From positions 4,407,001 to 4,471,000 of the forward strand of contig NC_134679.1 in NCBI RefSeq assembly GCF_024713945.1: 64,000 nucleotides of DNA, in the 5' to 3' direction. A program made the position numbers and the translations under genes. Source of the stretch: Dermatophagoides farinae (taxonomy: Eukaryota; Arthropoda; Arachnida; Sarcoptiformes; Pyroglyphidae). Positions 25,798 to 38,462 of the stretch are shown here, piece by piece. Below the pieces are notes generated by a model, which worked only from the letters and a program-made list of their open reading frames with translations, searched no databases and was not told the DNA's origin. Each line of letters starts with the position of its first letter. Positions within the stretch are counted from its first letter, which is position 1.

Positions 25798-27147
25798 ATG
25801 ATATTCGATAATTATGTACGACAAATGATAATACCATTATTCAAACTGTACATTCAGGTGATTAACCCATTCAAACGATTAAATTATCTGGAACAATATT
25901 GTCGATCTATGATTGAATTTGATTATATGACTCATCTAACACACCAAGTAATTACTGTATATTTTTGGCTTGCCGTATTACGACATTGGTTACTGGTGTT
26001 TATACCATGGCCAAAAGAATATCGTATAATGTTTTTCGATATTGTCTATCTACTCAAAATGGAATCAACAACTAATGCCTTGTTTACCTTATTATTGTTG
26101 GCAATGAAAGCCATCGAAAGTACTCAATATAAAGATCCAGATAAATATAGTATAAAACTTTTATATAAGATCATTTTCGAAAATGATACATCATTTTTTC
26201 ATCTTCCAAGCACCAATCATTGTCGTAAAATATATCGACCGGATCGAACACCGGAAAAATTATGTAAACGATTCAAACAATTTACTTGGATAACTTTTAA
26301 ATTGGTACAAGGATTTCTATTATTAATCGATATAATAACATTATTCTGGCATTGGCAATTATATTATCTAATTTGGCAAAATAGTCATTTCTTTTTCGAT
26401 AATTGGCTTTTCACTCCATTCAAATTATTATGTGCCGAAATAATGCTGTTAAGTGTATCTGGTGGATTTTATTCATTGGTCAATTATCTTCTCATTCTTG
26501 TTATGATGGGCTTTGGTAGTATTTATTCAAGTATTTTACGTCTTCAACAATTGGATGAATATCTTGATGACAATCTAAAAAATCTTTCATCGGATGATTT
26601 ACGAAATTTTATGGTGGCACATACTGGTGCCGTCAATGTTATAGCTCGATTTAATCGCATTTATTCTTGGTCTGGCACTGCCTATCTATTATCAAATATT
26701 CCATACAATGTATTCCTTGTCATGTCAATGATGTTTCATCATTCAGAGGAGACATTACTTGAAATTCTTATATTATCATTAATGGCTCTTCAACAATTTA
26801 TCGGTATTTTTGGTGTTCATTTCATATTAACTTTGATACCTAAACGAATTCACCGTAAAGGTATATCAAAACTAATATCATTAAATGCTCGTGCTCAATT
26901 TCGATCAGCATACACTCATTTGAAAGTCATAAATTATATTCAAAAATTTCATTCGAAAAATCGTTATGGAGTTCATTATTATAAACTCAATTTAGTAACA
27001 TTAAACACATTCATTAAGGTTTGTCACGATAGAATAAATATTTTAAATAATGTTTTTTTTTCTCTCTCTTAGTGTCTAATGCTCTACAATAAAGGTATTA
27101 TTATGGTATATAAAATGTTTCGTCGATCAACATTATCACATAGCTGA
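25798..27147 (+). CDS. multi-pass membrane protein, tandem family member 1 (unrecognised, receptor-like)
   Basis: Not recognised with certainty. Two exons, 25798..27018 and 27073..27147, give 431 aa. The 54-nt intron has a GTTTGT donor and a CTCTCTCTTAG acceptor. Hydrophobic segments lie near 51-70, 76-105, 165-192, 206-243, 296-313 and 322-347, so six or seven passes are plausible, and there is no cleavable signal. Blocks shared with the next gene: VINPFKR, YRPDRTPEKL, LFWHWQL, FYSLVNY, RLQQLDEYLDD, NIPYNVFLVM, QQFIGIFGVH, LSLNARAQF and IQKFHSKNRYG. The short last exon encodes CLMLYNKGIIMVYKMFRRS, also matched in the paralogue. The topology, divergence and tandem arrangement resemble arthropod chemoreceptor (Gr-like) families, but the usual C-terminal TYxxxxxQF signature was not found, so this is a hypothesis. 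Confidence 0.8.
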
Positions 27148-27644
27148 TCACATTATCGACAGCAATGTCAATTTGAATTGATCAATTTGAATTTCAGATA
27201 CCTGTAATATGCATTTGAAAAAGTGATGGTCATGAATTTCAAATAAATAAAAAACGCGGTTGAATTTCTTGAAATTATTGTGCAATTATGAATAAACTCA
27301 TCTTAATGATTAATCGATCAAAATAAATGTGGAATTTTTTTGTTTTGTTTTGTTATTAAGGGTTACCATAGGTCCGGACATGTCCAGAATTTCAGTAATC
27401 ATCTTGTATTTGTAATTATCATAAAGTAAATAAAACTATATATTCATTTTTCATATATGCAAATCGTCAAGTATTATTCTCATTTATTCTCAATCAGCAT
27501 ATTTCTATCATTAATTTTTTGTAATCGAATTTTTTGACTAAAATTGTTACATTCCTATATTCGAATTAGATTCATTTTGATCATTCTTTTGCATTCTTTG
27601 TTTTCGTATAGAACTACTATAGTAGATTCCAAAATATTTCAGTC
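27148..27644. other. spacer between the tandem membrane-protein genes
   Basis: About 500 bp with no coding exon. It should carry the 3' UTR of the first paralogue and the promoter of the second. Confidence 0.7.
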
Positions 27645-28988
27645 ATGGAAATGATTCTTACATTGATACGAATGATATCACATACTATAAATCCATTCCG
27701 AAGTTTCAAACATATAAATTTTTATTATAATTGTATAATGCAACATGGAAAATGTGCACGATGGACACATCAAACTATAAATTTAATTTTCTACATTATA
27801 ATCTTTCATCATATACAACTGTATTTTATACAATGGTCACATAATTATCGAATTCTTCTATACGATATTTTTTACATCATGAAATTGGATCCAATCTTGA
27901 ATGTTCTTTATGCATTGTTAATATTTGTAATATTATGCTTTGAACATGCTCATTATTTTCGATTGAATTCTGGTAGAGTGTTAAAAATTATAATCAACTC
28001 TTTGGATAAATCGGATAAGTCGTACTTTGATTTGAAAACAAACAAATTCTTTAATATATCAATCAAATATCGACCTGGTCGATCACCAGCCAATTTAAGG
28101 AAGCTGACCATACAATTTGAAAAATATATCTACTATCTAGGACAATTATTTCTTCTGTTCCTAACTTTTGTTAACATATTTTGGCATATTCAATTAATCA
28201 ATTCGATTATAGAGAATGAATCATTCTATTTAAATAATTCTTTAATCGTAAATGTCATCAAAATTTTAATATCTGAATTAATGTTAATTCTTTTGTTGAC
28301 ATCATTCTATTCATTTCTCAATTATGTCCGTCACGCAGGAATAATAGTCATCTCTTGTTGTGCAGCTGGATTATTTAAATTTCGACAACTTGATGAATTT
28401 CTTGTAGATTATTTTCATCAATTAACGCCGTATAAATTACGAATATTTTTCATTTCACATACAGAAACAATTCGATTGATGTTCGAAATGAATAGAATAT
28501 ATTCATTACCATGTACGGTTTATATATTTGCCAATATTCCTTTCAATGTATTTCTTATTATGACAACATTATTTGCTGCATCTGGAAAGGATAACATTGA
28601 ACTAATTATGATTTCATTGATGATCATTCAACAATTTATCGGTTTATTTGGTGTTCATTTATTGATTGCATCATTTTCAAAACATATCCATAAAAAAAAT
28701 GTACCACGATTATTATCATTAAATGCCCGTGCACGTTTTGATTCGTTTCAAACGCATTTTAAAGTGGTAAATTTCATTCAAAAATTTCATACACAAAACC
28801 GTTATGGTCCTACCTATTATCGACATGGTACATTATCATTGAATACGTTCTTGAAGGTTTGTGTTCCATTTAATCCATAAATCATTGATTAACTGATTAT
28901 CATTTTGTTTCATTAACAGTCATTGATTATCTATCAGAAGGTAATAATTATGGTGTATAAAATATATAAGAATGCAAAACAAACATGA
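27645..28988 (+). CDS. multi-pass membrane protein, tandem family member 2 (unrecognised, receptor-like)
   Basis: Tandem paralogue of the gene at 25798. Two exons, 27645..28856 and 28920..28988, give 426 aa. The 63-nt intron sits at exactly the same place and phase as in the first copy (after FLK, GTTTGT donor, TTAACAG acceptor). Shared blocks: TINPFRS, YRPGRSPANL, IFWHIQL, FYSFLNY, KFRQLDEFLVD, NIPFNVFLIM, QQFIGLFGVH, LSLNARARF and IQKFHTQNRYG. The last exon reads SLIIYQKVIIMVYKIYKNAK. Identity outside these blocks is low, so the duplication is not recent or the copies diverged fast. Two in-frame ATGs open the gene (27645 and 27651) and the first was used. A function as a sensory receptor or ion channel is inference. 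Confidence 0.8.
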
Positions 28989-29093
28989 CCGGTTTGATTA
29001 AGATTAAACTCAATTTTTTATTCACTGATGCGTTTTATTTACTATTACTGAATGAGTATTTTGATTGTTTGTGTGTGGTAATTTTCGAACAAA

Positions 29094-29923
29094 TCAGAAT
29101 TCAATTCGATTCCATTGTTTGAATTGACGGAATCGATTTGAAAGACAAAAACATAATATTACATTTGATAAAAAAATTAACCATTCGAAAACACTGGATA
29201 AACAATGATAAACGTAACCGGCCTGATTCTTTGGCCAATGTAAGCGAAATGAAAGATCAAAAAAAGCGTTGAACGTTACACCATCACCAGCGTATAGCGC
29301 TATAATGATCATAATAACGAAAAGAATGAAAATTATAATCTGCGATATAAGAAGAATAATTAATGAAACAGGATACGATTCGATACCAAATCGAGACAAT
29401 ATGCGTGACATATAACACGTAAAATACAAGTAATATGAAGTTGGAAAAATGATCAAAAAGGCAAACATCCAATGCAGATAAAATGTTTCGGATAGACGAA
29501 AATTCCCAACGCCAATCAAACCCCAGGCAGTAAGAAAAAATGCATATAATAATCGTCGATTCAGAGTTTCCAATTTAGCCATATCGCAATCAACATTGAT
29601 TACGTTGGTTTTGATATTTTCAAAATAAAAATTTAACTGTTTATAACGAATCCATCCGATGATCATTACTGAAAATAAGCAACAAATGTTTATTAGAAAA
29701 ATAACTTTAAAAATTCATTGAATAACTTGCCTAAAAAAGCACACATGTCCAAAAATAAACCAAAATAATGAGCGGCAATTGGACCGGAACCCGCATCACT
29801 AACATAAGGTAATATTGGATCCACAAATCCGGTATGAACGGAAATGGCATACGGTACAAAACAGGCCAATACATTGGTTAGAGCTAAGAACAACGGTAGC
29901 ATCCAGAAATGATTTTTCTTCAT
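29094..29923 (-). CDS. DRAM-family (Frag1/DRAM/Sfk1) membrane protein
   Basis: Member of the damage-regulated autophagy modulator family, which are multi-pass lysosomal or plasma-membrane proteins. Two exons, complement(29094..29668, 29731..29923), give 255 aa. Exon 1 has the family pattern of a first helix followed by FVPYAISVHTGFVDPILPYV, SDAGSGPIAAHYFGLFLDMC and AF. Exon 2 gives IGWIRYKQL, then four hydrophobic helices. The 62-nt intron has a GCAAGT donor (GC-AG class) and a TTATTTTCAG acceptor. No GT donor restores the frame, and the join gives AFLVMIIGWIRYKQ, which fits the family spacing. The length agrees with DRAM1/2 (about 240-270 aa). Assignment to DRAM1 or DRAM2 was not possible. 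It converges on the tandem membrane genes, with only 105 bp between stop codons. Confidence 0.85.
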
Positions 29924-31687
29924 TTTGTTGTCAGCTGTAAACGCTGTATGCAGTTACAAAAGAAAACAAAAAATAAATCAAAATGACTGGCGTATAAAAT
30001 TCTAATCGTTTATAAATGAATGGATGTTTGACTGAATGGCTAAGGAAAAATGAATTTCAGTGCTCAATCAGTATTCAATTTCGCAAAAAAAATTATGGAT
30101 AGCTTAGATGTAAGATTTGTTCTGTCATTATTTATAGCCAGCACTTGATGGATGTTTTTCTTTGATCATTCAAGGAAATATTTCTACATATTCATTAAAA
30201 TTATTCATAAATTCATGCAGCACATAATAAAACAGATTGATTGATTGTTTTGAATTAGCTGATAATGGTGATTTTCCGATAAAACCAATTCGGTCAACGG
30301 CCAACAATGAATTTATTTATTTCCTTTTATATATGTTTCAATACGATTTTGCTAAAAATGATTATTGATAAGATTGAAAAAATTATTATCTTATCAGTAT
30401 AAATTGATAATTTTTTTTACCTTTAACTTTTTGGAATCCAATGTCAAACATTTTTAGTTAATACACAACCAACAGACGAAATTTTTTTTGTTGAAGAATG
30501 TTGTAACCAAGTGTTTATACGTGGAAATTTGATTGTTTAACGATGATCACTGTCACCAGATGGATGATTATCGTTTATTCTTAATTTTTTTTGTCAATAA
30601 AAATTAATATTTTTCGTCACAAGATGACATTACTGAATTGGAATTAAGAAAAATTCTGTTTCGATGTGTGTTGTTTAAAATGTTCAAAAAAACCGGATGA
30701 ATGCTAGCCCGGTGATGATTATAATATGACAATTAATTAAAATTGGATGTGAATAACATTCGGAACATATTAGATTGATGATGTAAAACAAAAATCAATT
30801 TGTTCCGAACATATCGACACATTCAACTAAATAAATGTCATATAACCAATAAAAAAAACAGCACCAAGGAACATTCATCGGCTCCAAGAACAAAATCATG
30901 TTTTTTTTCTCTTAATCCTTAATTGAATCGGTTTTATTCATAATCATCATCATCATCATCATAGTGGTGATTGTGTTAATCATCTTATAAAAGCTAAATA
31001 ATAAAAAAAAAGACAAATGATAAGAACACTATCGACGATCACATCAATCAGTTGATCGAACGTGTTCAAAGCTAAGTAAAATAAATAACTAATATAATCA
31101 TTCGATTTGATACATCCGAAATCCACACAAATATATTGGTCTTAATAACATGTATTTATGGTATGTGTAATGTGTGTTTCCTTTTATCGTGCAAAATAAT
31201 GATCCGGAGCCTTGTTTGATTTTCTAATTTTTTTTTCTTCTTCGGTCGTTCAATACAAATTTCATTTCATTTCTATATTTGCCCAAATTTTTTTTCATAC
31301 ATTTTGAACGATCGATCGATTCTTAGTTTGCTTTTCTTTTTTTCTTCGACCAATTAGGTCGTCATATTTTATAAGATATAATATGTTGGTTCTATAGAAC
31401 AACAACAACAAGTGGTCAATGTTAAAGTAGTCGCCCATTAAAATGTGCCATAAAAAGTTTTTTTTTCAAATGACCGCCGCCCGAAAGTACAGAAAAAAAA
31501 ACATAGCGCAAGCGTATTTCAATTCAATAAAATACTATTGTTGACTATACACATTTTTGAATTTCTAAAAATAAAATGAAAAAATAAAAATCACCATCAT
31601 CAATTCTTATTTGAAAAGACAAGACAAGAAAAATTTCAGACAGATAGAGTCCCTCTTTTCTCTCATCTCATCGCTCATCATCTATGT

Positions 31688-31690
<3 letters not shown>

Positions 31691-31722
<32 letters not shown>
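31691..31722. repeat. (TCA)n microsatellite
   Basis: About ten TCA units, perfect, in the gene-free region. Confidence 0.9.
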
Positions 31723-34700
31723 GTTCGTGATTGTAATCATCAGAAAGAACTCTGAATGATGATCAATCTGAAGAAGAAGAAAAAAAAACGAAAGAACCTG
31801 ACCGCCAAACAAGTTTTTTTTTCTTTATTTCGCTTCGTATACTTGAACACAACCAAAAAGGTATACCTGGCTGGTATGCCATTTTTATTTGTCGTTCATA
31901 AAAAAAACAACGACGGCTGTACATATGCACAATATTTACAGCAAAAAAAAAACCAAACGAACCACTCATACAGATTGGAATATAATTTATGATGATGATG
32001 ATTATTACCACATACGGCCAAGCAACAAAAAGAGAAAGCCAGAAAAAAACTATTCATTCGCCATATTCATGAAAAAATATACCCACACACACACACAATT
32101 ATTTTGAACAGAGCTAGTTTTTTTTTCTTGTTGGCAGGTGAACCCAAATCGAATACAAAGCAGGGGGTACACACACACTATTATCAAGACAAGCTTTTTC
32201 TCTATGCATATATCATGTGAAATAGCAGCAATAACAAGGTAAGACATTCAGATAATATTGGCATTTTTTTTGTTATTGAACAGAAAAAAAAGACAAGGTA
32301 AAGGAAGTATAATCGAGCTCCGGCGGCAACTAAATGTGTGTGCATACAAACAATAAATGCTTGTAGTAGCCGTTGCTGCATTCCTTCAAGCAATATTGTT
32401 GAATGTAGAAAAAAAAAATTTCAACGGTTTTTTCCACGCTGTTGTTGCTCTTGGTTCGTTTGTTGTTATCAAAATGGTCTTAGAATGATGACTTATCTTG
32501 CGAAAAAAAAAATTTTGTTTTTTCATATATCTCCAATGGTTCAATTTGTTCATTGTATCAATCGCCAAATTCGAAATATTCAACAAAATCGGGATTCAAA
32601 AATCCATAAAAAAATAAAACAAAAATTTCGACAATCTCCTACCATCATCAAAGGAAATAATAACAAAGCAAATAATAAAAAAAAATACTGAGAAGGAAAT
32701 GTTCAAATGAGGATGTTTGATTTTGTATGACAACAACAATAATAATAATAATAACGATAATAACGACAATATCGATGGTAAGCAAAACAAAATAAAAGGA
32801 AATGGATAGATTGGATCAATGCAAGCGCGCGGATAATTATTTGATCACAAACGATAACTGAGGAAAAGCAGGAGAGGATTCATCATCATCATCATGTTGA
32901 AACACTGTGGATTATTTTTTTTTATTTCTTTTTGAAAATGTGAAATGATGAGTTGTTCAAATGTCGTAACGTAATGGATGAGTGTGGATCTAGTCATGTA
33001 ATGATTTGTTTAATCAAAATGATGATGATCGAATCAACACCTAGCCTGACTCGATTTATCAATGGCGGCGTGTTCGGGTGATGATTTGGACATCAAATTG
33101 ACAACAGGACTAGACGCACAGTCATCCATCAACATTCGACTTGTAAGTTGATAGAATATTGGTTGTCACCATTTTTTTTTGGATGACACGATCACACATT
33201 TATACAAACACATTCGATGATACAAAAATCGAATATTCAAGTTGCCAACGATGATGATATTAAAATATTAAGAAAGAATCAAAGAAAAATTATGAAAAAA
33301 AAGGAAAGATTATTTTCAAAGAGACAAAAATGGAATTCAAATTTATTGAGCTATTGAACGACGAATGGCGATGATAAATTAATGAAAATATAACAAATCG
33401 AATCTCATCAAAAAAAAAAAAAAAAAAATGCAACAAGAAATCCTGGTTTGACGTATTTCTGATGCCTGATTTTTTTGAGATTCAATGATGGCTATGGTTC
33501 ATTGTTATTATTATTTTAAAAACCAGAAAAAACTCAAACCAACCAATGGCAAAAGTCAGCAAAAAAAAATCAACAACAACGACATGCAGTTATAATCAAA
33601 CCAAACCAACAAGTGCCATGGCGATCGTCGTCAGATATTCGAATCGATTTTCTCTCACTCAGTTTACACACGTCTATATGTTTATTTGCTATGTGTATGT
33701 GATGTGTGTTGGTGTGTGAAAACGGCATCAGCCTGGTGAAAATCGCTTGGTTATAAAACGATCATCAGAAGCAACAGGCTTCCCAAGGGAAAAGGATCCT
33801 TTATAGCCAGCCAAAATCATACAGGAGGATTCAAGTATGCGCGCGCGTTATAGAGAGTACAAATCATAAAAGCAAAGGGGAAAAATTACACAATCACATC
33901 GAAGAATTATGCAGACAAACTTGGAAAAATAAATTCCTAAACAAAACAAAAAATTCAAGAATCTCTTGACAGCATCAACAGATTGCCATTTGTTTGTTTT
34001 AAAAAAGATTTTTCTTGCAGACCAATTGCACAAAACGATGACAATTTGCAAGTGAATGACAAAAAAAAATCGATGCATGAGGAACACGTTACAATGGAAA
34101 AAAAAATCAGTTGGATCAATGAATGGCGGCGGTTGGCAACAGGTTCATCAATAGCCACACATATTAGCATCATAATCATGACACAAGAAAAATTCAACAT
34201 GGAAAAAAATTCATATTGAAAAAAAAAGAAATCAGAAACAATTTGAAACTCTCAAAGAGCAAACAATCTAACGCGAGAATAGGGCGAAAGCCATCTTGAG
34301 AGTAAAAAAAAAAATAAAATAAAATAACGAGCAAACAAAGTGAAGTCATTATCGATCGAAGTCAAACGGACAAATGATTATAGTGGTGGTGGTGTGAGTT
34401 GTTTTTTTTTACTTCACTCGGAGTGGATCCTCTCTCCTGATAATAAAATTCTTTTTGTCCAAAAACAAAAAACAAAAAATGCCTGTTGCTTTCAAATCGT
34501 AGTAGAAGCATAATTTTATTCTATGCTACTATGACAATCAATCAAAAAAATTCATTTCAATTGGCTAAAATGTCACTACCATACATATGTGTGCATTATA
34601 ATAATACAAAATACATATAACCAGTCAGACTGGTCATTTTCTATTGGTATAATAAAACAAGTGTGTATGGTAGTAGTATTATGACAACTGTTGAATAGAA

Positions 34701-35404
34701 TTCAATCAATTGACTAACCGGTTTTTCTATCAACTAAAGCTTTAGCTATATAACAAACATGCTTATACATTGCCACTAGTTTTAAAAGGGAAAAGTATTT
34801 GGGCGTACCTCAAACATAGACATCATAAAGAATGCATCATGAATGTTATAGCGCGCCATTTTCATTCAATTTACGCATGATCAATTTTTCTGATCACAAA
34901 TCAATGCATGTGCCTATTGCTTTTTTTTATGCGTTCGAATCAATCAATTTTGTCATAAAATAATAATAACTAATAATACATTGATTATATTGGTTATATT
35001 TGGTTAGATATATTTTTCGTTTTTCGGTAAATAATAATTTTGAGAAATCGGATAAATTCAGAATCGAATGTGAAAGAGAAACAAATTCAAAATTAAAAAA
35101 AAAAAATATAAACTTACATAACATATATATTCTTGTAACGTGAAAAATTTTAAACGATCAAAAATTTTTCCAATACCGAGTGATCGATCATCAAACACCA
35201 AAGACCAAAATCAATCCATTGATGATGATTATGATGGCCAAATGTCAATCGATTCGAACACACAGAATAAAATGATAAACCACCATGGTCATCGATGACA
35301 TTTAAATATAGAATTTTTTGTGCAAATTCTATTCATAGCCTAACTCTCCTACTGTGTTTGTGTTTGTGTCCTTACTTTTTGCAGTAGTATAATTATGAAT
35401 ACTT

Positions 35405-35421
35405 TTAGGCCTAGGCCTAGG
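35405..35421. repeat. short GGCCTA tandem palindrome
   Basis: The unit AGGCCT is itself palindromic and occurs twice in TAGGCCTAGGCCTAGG. It stands out as a GC-rich word in very A+T-rich DNA. Confidence 0.7.
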
Positions 35422-36431
35422 ACGCTAATATGCTGGGGACAATAAAAAAAAACAACAACGAACCATTCGAATCGGTTAATGAGAAAAATATGTTTCAACA
35501 ACAAAACAAAAAAAGTTGGTTAAGCCCAATTTTTTTTTGTTTGGTCAAATGAAAAAATGAAAATACAAAATCAAACGGTCAAATCCTACTCTGTGAAAAA
35601 TGTCAAATCATTATTTGTATTAGAATCATTGAAGTTTCGTTTCATTAGACAGGCAAAAAAAAAAAAAAATACAAACGAATCAGTCGATTCAAAACAACAA
35701 ACGAATGTTTACGCCCTGGTAAATATCACTGTAAAATAGGCGGACAACAACAACATCCGAATTTATCAAAACACACAGAGAAAGAGAGAGATAGAGAGAG
35801 ATGCAAACATACAAAAAATGTTGATTTTTGACATAAAATATTGATATTTCGATTTCAAATTGACGAAATATATTCAAAACATATCCTTTATGGAATTTCA
35901 CAAATTTCAGCGCAAAAAACACTAAGGGAATTTATCTTTATTGTTTCAAAAAAAAAAAATTTTCGTTTTCGTTAATACCCTTCAATTTAAGAGGATTTTC
36001 TCTATTTTTTTCTTTCTTGATCAAGAACTTGCTGTGATTTCCTGAATACACATTATTCATATATACGATGAAGAATATATCGTATACATTGTATTGCAGC
36101 AATAAAAAAAAAGAAAACTTTTTTTTTTGCAAGCAATCTTCTATCACGATTCGAATTAGACAAACGAAATGGGCCACATGGCCACAAACAAACATTATCT
36201 TCGAAAGAAACCGAAATACGAAAAAAATGGCCGACCTTGAACAGAGAAAAGAACGTTTGTTTTTTTTTTGGCGCGCGTATTTTTTTTTTCTTCTTTTCAC
36301 AATTGCTTTAGGCTGGTGATGGTTGTTGATGATGGCCTTCGATTAGAATTTCGATACCCATCGAAATTGTAAACCTTTTCAAAGAAAGAAAAGTAGAAGA
36401 AGAAAAACTTCGACTTTGAACCATTCAACCA

Positions 36432-36452
36432 ACACACACACACACACACACA
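36432..36452. repeat. (AC)n microsatellite
   Basis: AC dinucleotide run of about ten units. Confidence 0.9.
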
Positions 36453-36542
36453 TGTTGACATTTATTATTGACCATATAACTCTTTCGATCCTATAAGCAC
36501 AAAAAGAATGAAAAACAAAATTCCAAGGACGATTTAGATTAA

Positions 36543-36583
36543 AACTTGCCAGCTACAAAATAATGTTTGGCTGCTGGCAAGTT
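36543..36583. repeat. perfect 11-bp inverted repeat (hairpin)
   Basis: AACTTGCCAGC at 36543-36553 pairs with GCTGGCAAGTT at 36573-36583 across a 19-nt loop. Pairing does not extend outward, so it is shorter than a typical pre-miRNA stem. It may be a cruciform site, a protein-binding dyad or chance. Confidence 0.6.
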
Positions 36584-38434
36584 CTGGTTATGGCCATGAA
36601 GCTTAAACCACCACACATATTGGACCGAACTAACGAATGAACAAAAAAAAAACAACAACAACAACAAAATGATTTTGAATCTATATTTGGGGGAAAAATG
36701 AATATAACCATAATAATAACAGAAATATATCAGCACACACACACACACACATCGAATTTCGATCGTGATGTTATAAACATCATAAATCCAGAAAAAAAGA
36801 AACAAAAAATAGAATTACAATGTATTGAAATGAAAGGGTGAAAAAAAAATCATTTCATCATCTCAATTTACAAATTATATGGAACTACTACTACTAGATT
36901 CTAAAGCAAAACAAAACAGAATCCATGAATGTTTTAAGATTTTTTTTTTTTGCTTCTCAAAATAACCAATAGTTCCATTAGAATGATGTTGTTATCTTTG
37001 TGTCAAATCCGTTGTGTGGACAACAACATAAACAGTTCAAATAATCAATTACAACACTACTATTATTTACAACAAATGGTTTTTAAATGTAACCTCAGAG
37101 TTTATGGAATTGTGTCGTCATGGATGGATGAAAAAATGTGACGATGATGATCATCCAACCATGATCACCATCATCATCATCATCATGAGCTCATGATCTT
37201 CATTATAAATCGATTCGAAGAACTAGAAAAAAAAATGGTTGCATCAAAGAATTTTTTTTTTATTTTTGGTTGAAAAAAAACAGGATATATAACGTTGCTA
37301 TTCATTCAATTAATTCATTGTTTGTGTATTTAAATGTGTATACATTGAATTCCATTACAATTCAAAATTCATAACGACAACCAAGTGATCATCATCAACA
37401 ATTTTAACTAGCAAAAGATAATTGTTCAACCTGAATATATGTGAAAAAAACCAGTATGTATGGGCGCCATCCGGTCGAATTATTATTATTATTTTTTTTT
37501 TTTGTTACGTCGTTTATTTGTTTGGTTCTTCATTCGATGCATCAATGTTTATGGGAGCCATCGGCACAATGATACCACATCATCATCATCATGGCGTCAT
37601 CGTGATGATGATGATGATTTGTGTTGTATTCATGTCAAGTGTGTGTGTGTGAATCATGACTTTGGACATGATTCATAAATACACAATGCACACCTTTCTT
37701 GCTATTTTCAACTTGAAAAAAAAGAAATGTATTTTCCAAATGCCACTTGCCATTGCAATTGTTCAATGAGCGTTGGCGAATGATGGGCACATATTGGCAT
37801 TAGAATTTTGTGTTCGCTATAGTAGTTGATTATAATTGCACACCTTTTTTTTCTCTCTCTCTCTCTCTTATTCTCAATTCTAATCTTCATCATCTTGATC
37901 GATTGTTGTAATCAAATGATAATAGTGATGATGATGTAGCTAGTCAAGTCAATAGGTAACGAATAGAAAAAAAGGGCTGGCAAACGAAATCGATTCGTTT
38001 ATTGAATTTCAAATTAGAATGATTGTTCAAGAGTTTCGTATCGCGACTTTCGATTTCTTGAAAAATTCTTCATCCTTTTTCTATTTTTCGTTGTGGCTGT
38101 ACCTCTCTGTTTTTTTTCTTATTGATGCACTCGATGCAAAAAAATTACGAATACAAAAATGTTTCTAAAACGAATAACCAAAGAGTTCATCGACATTCAG
38201 GTTGTCTTTTTTTCTTCATCATCATTTTTTATTTTATTCTTTTTCTTTCAAAGTTACGTCGGATGTTTGATGATGGTCGTCGTTATCATCATCATCATAA
38301 TCACAATCACGTTGAATTTTTCTTTTTTTTTCTCATCTTGAATCTTACCTTAAACGTATCTTAAAGTACATGGACAAGATATTCAATGTGTGTATAACAA
38401 TAATGATAATAATAAGAATAAAAAAAGATGATTG

Positions 38435-38462
38435 CGATGATGATGATGATGATGATGATGAT
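38435..38462. repeat. (ATG)n microsatellite
   Basis: About nine ATG units with no interruption. Confidence 0.9.

Noticed and set aside
31756-32691. Cluster of overlapping short open frames on both strands
   Set aside because: All are Lys/Phe/Ile-rich from homopolymers and CA repeats, with none showing conserved motifs or consistent splice junctions.
36539-36805. Minus-strand 88-codon frame over the hairpin at 36543
   Set aside because: It is dominated by Phe, Tyr, Val and Cys from CA and poly-A repeats, with no recognisable protein.
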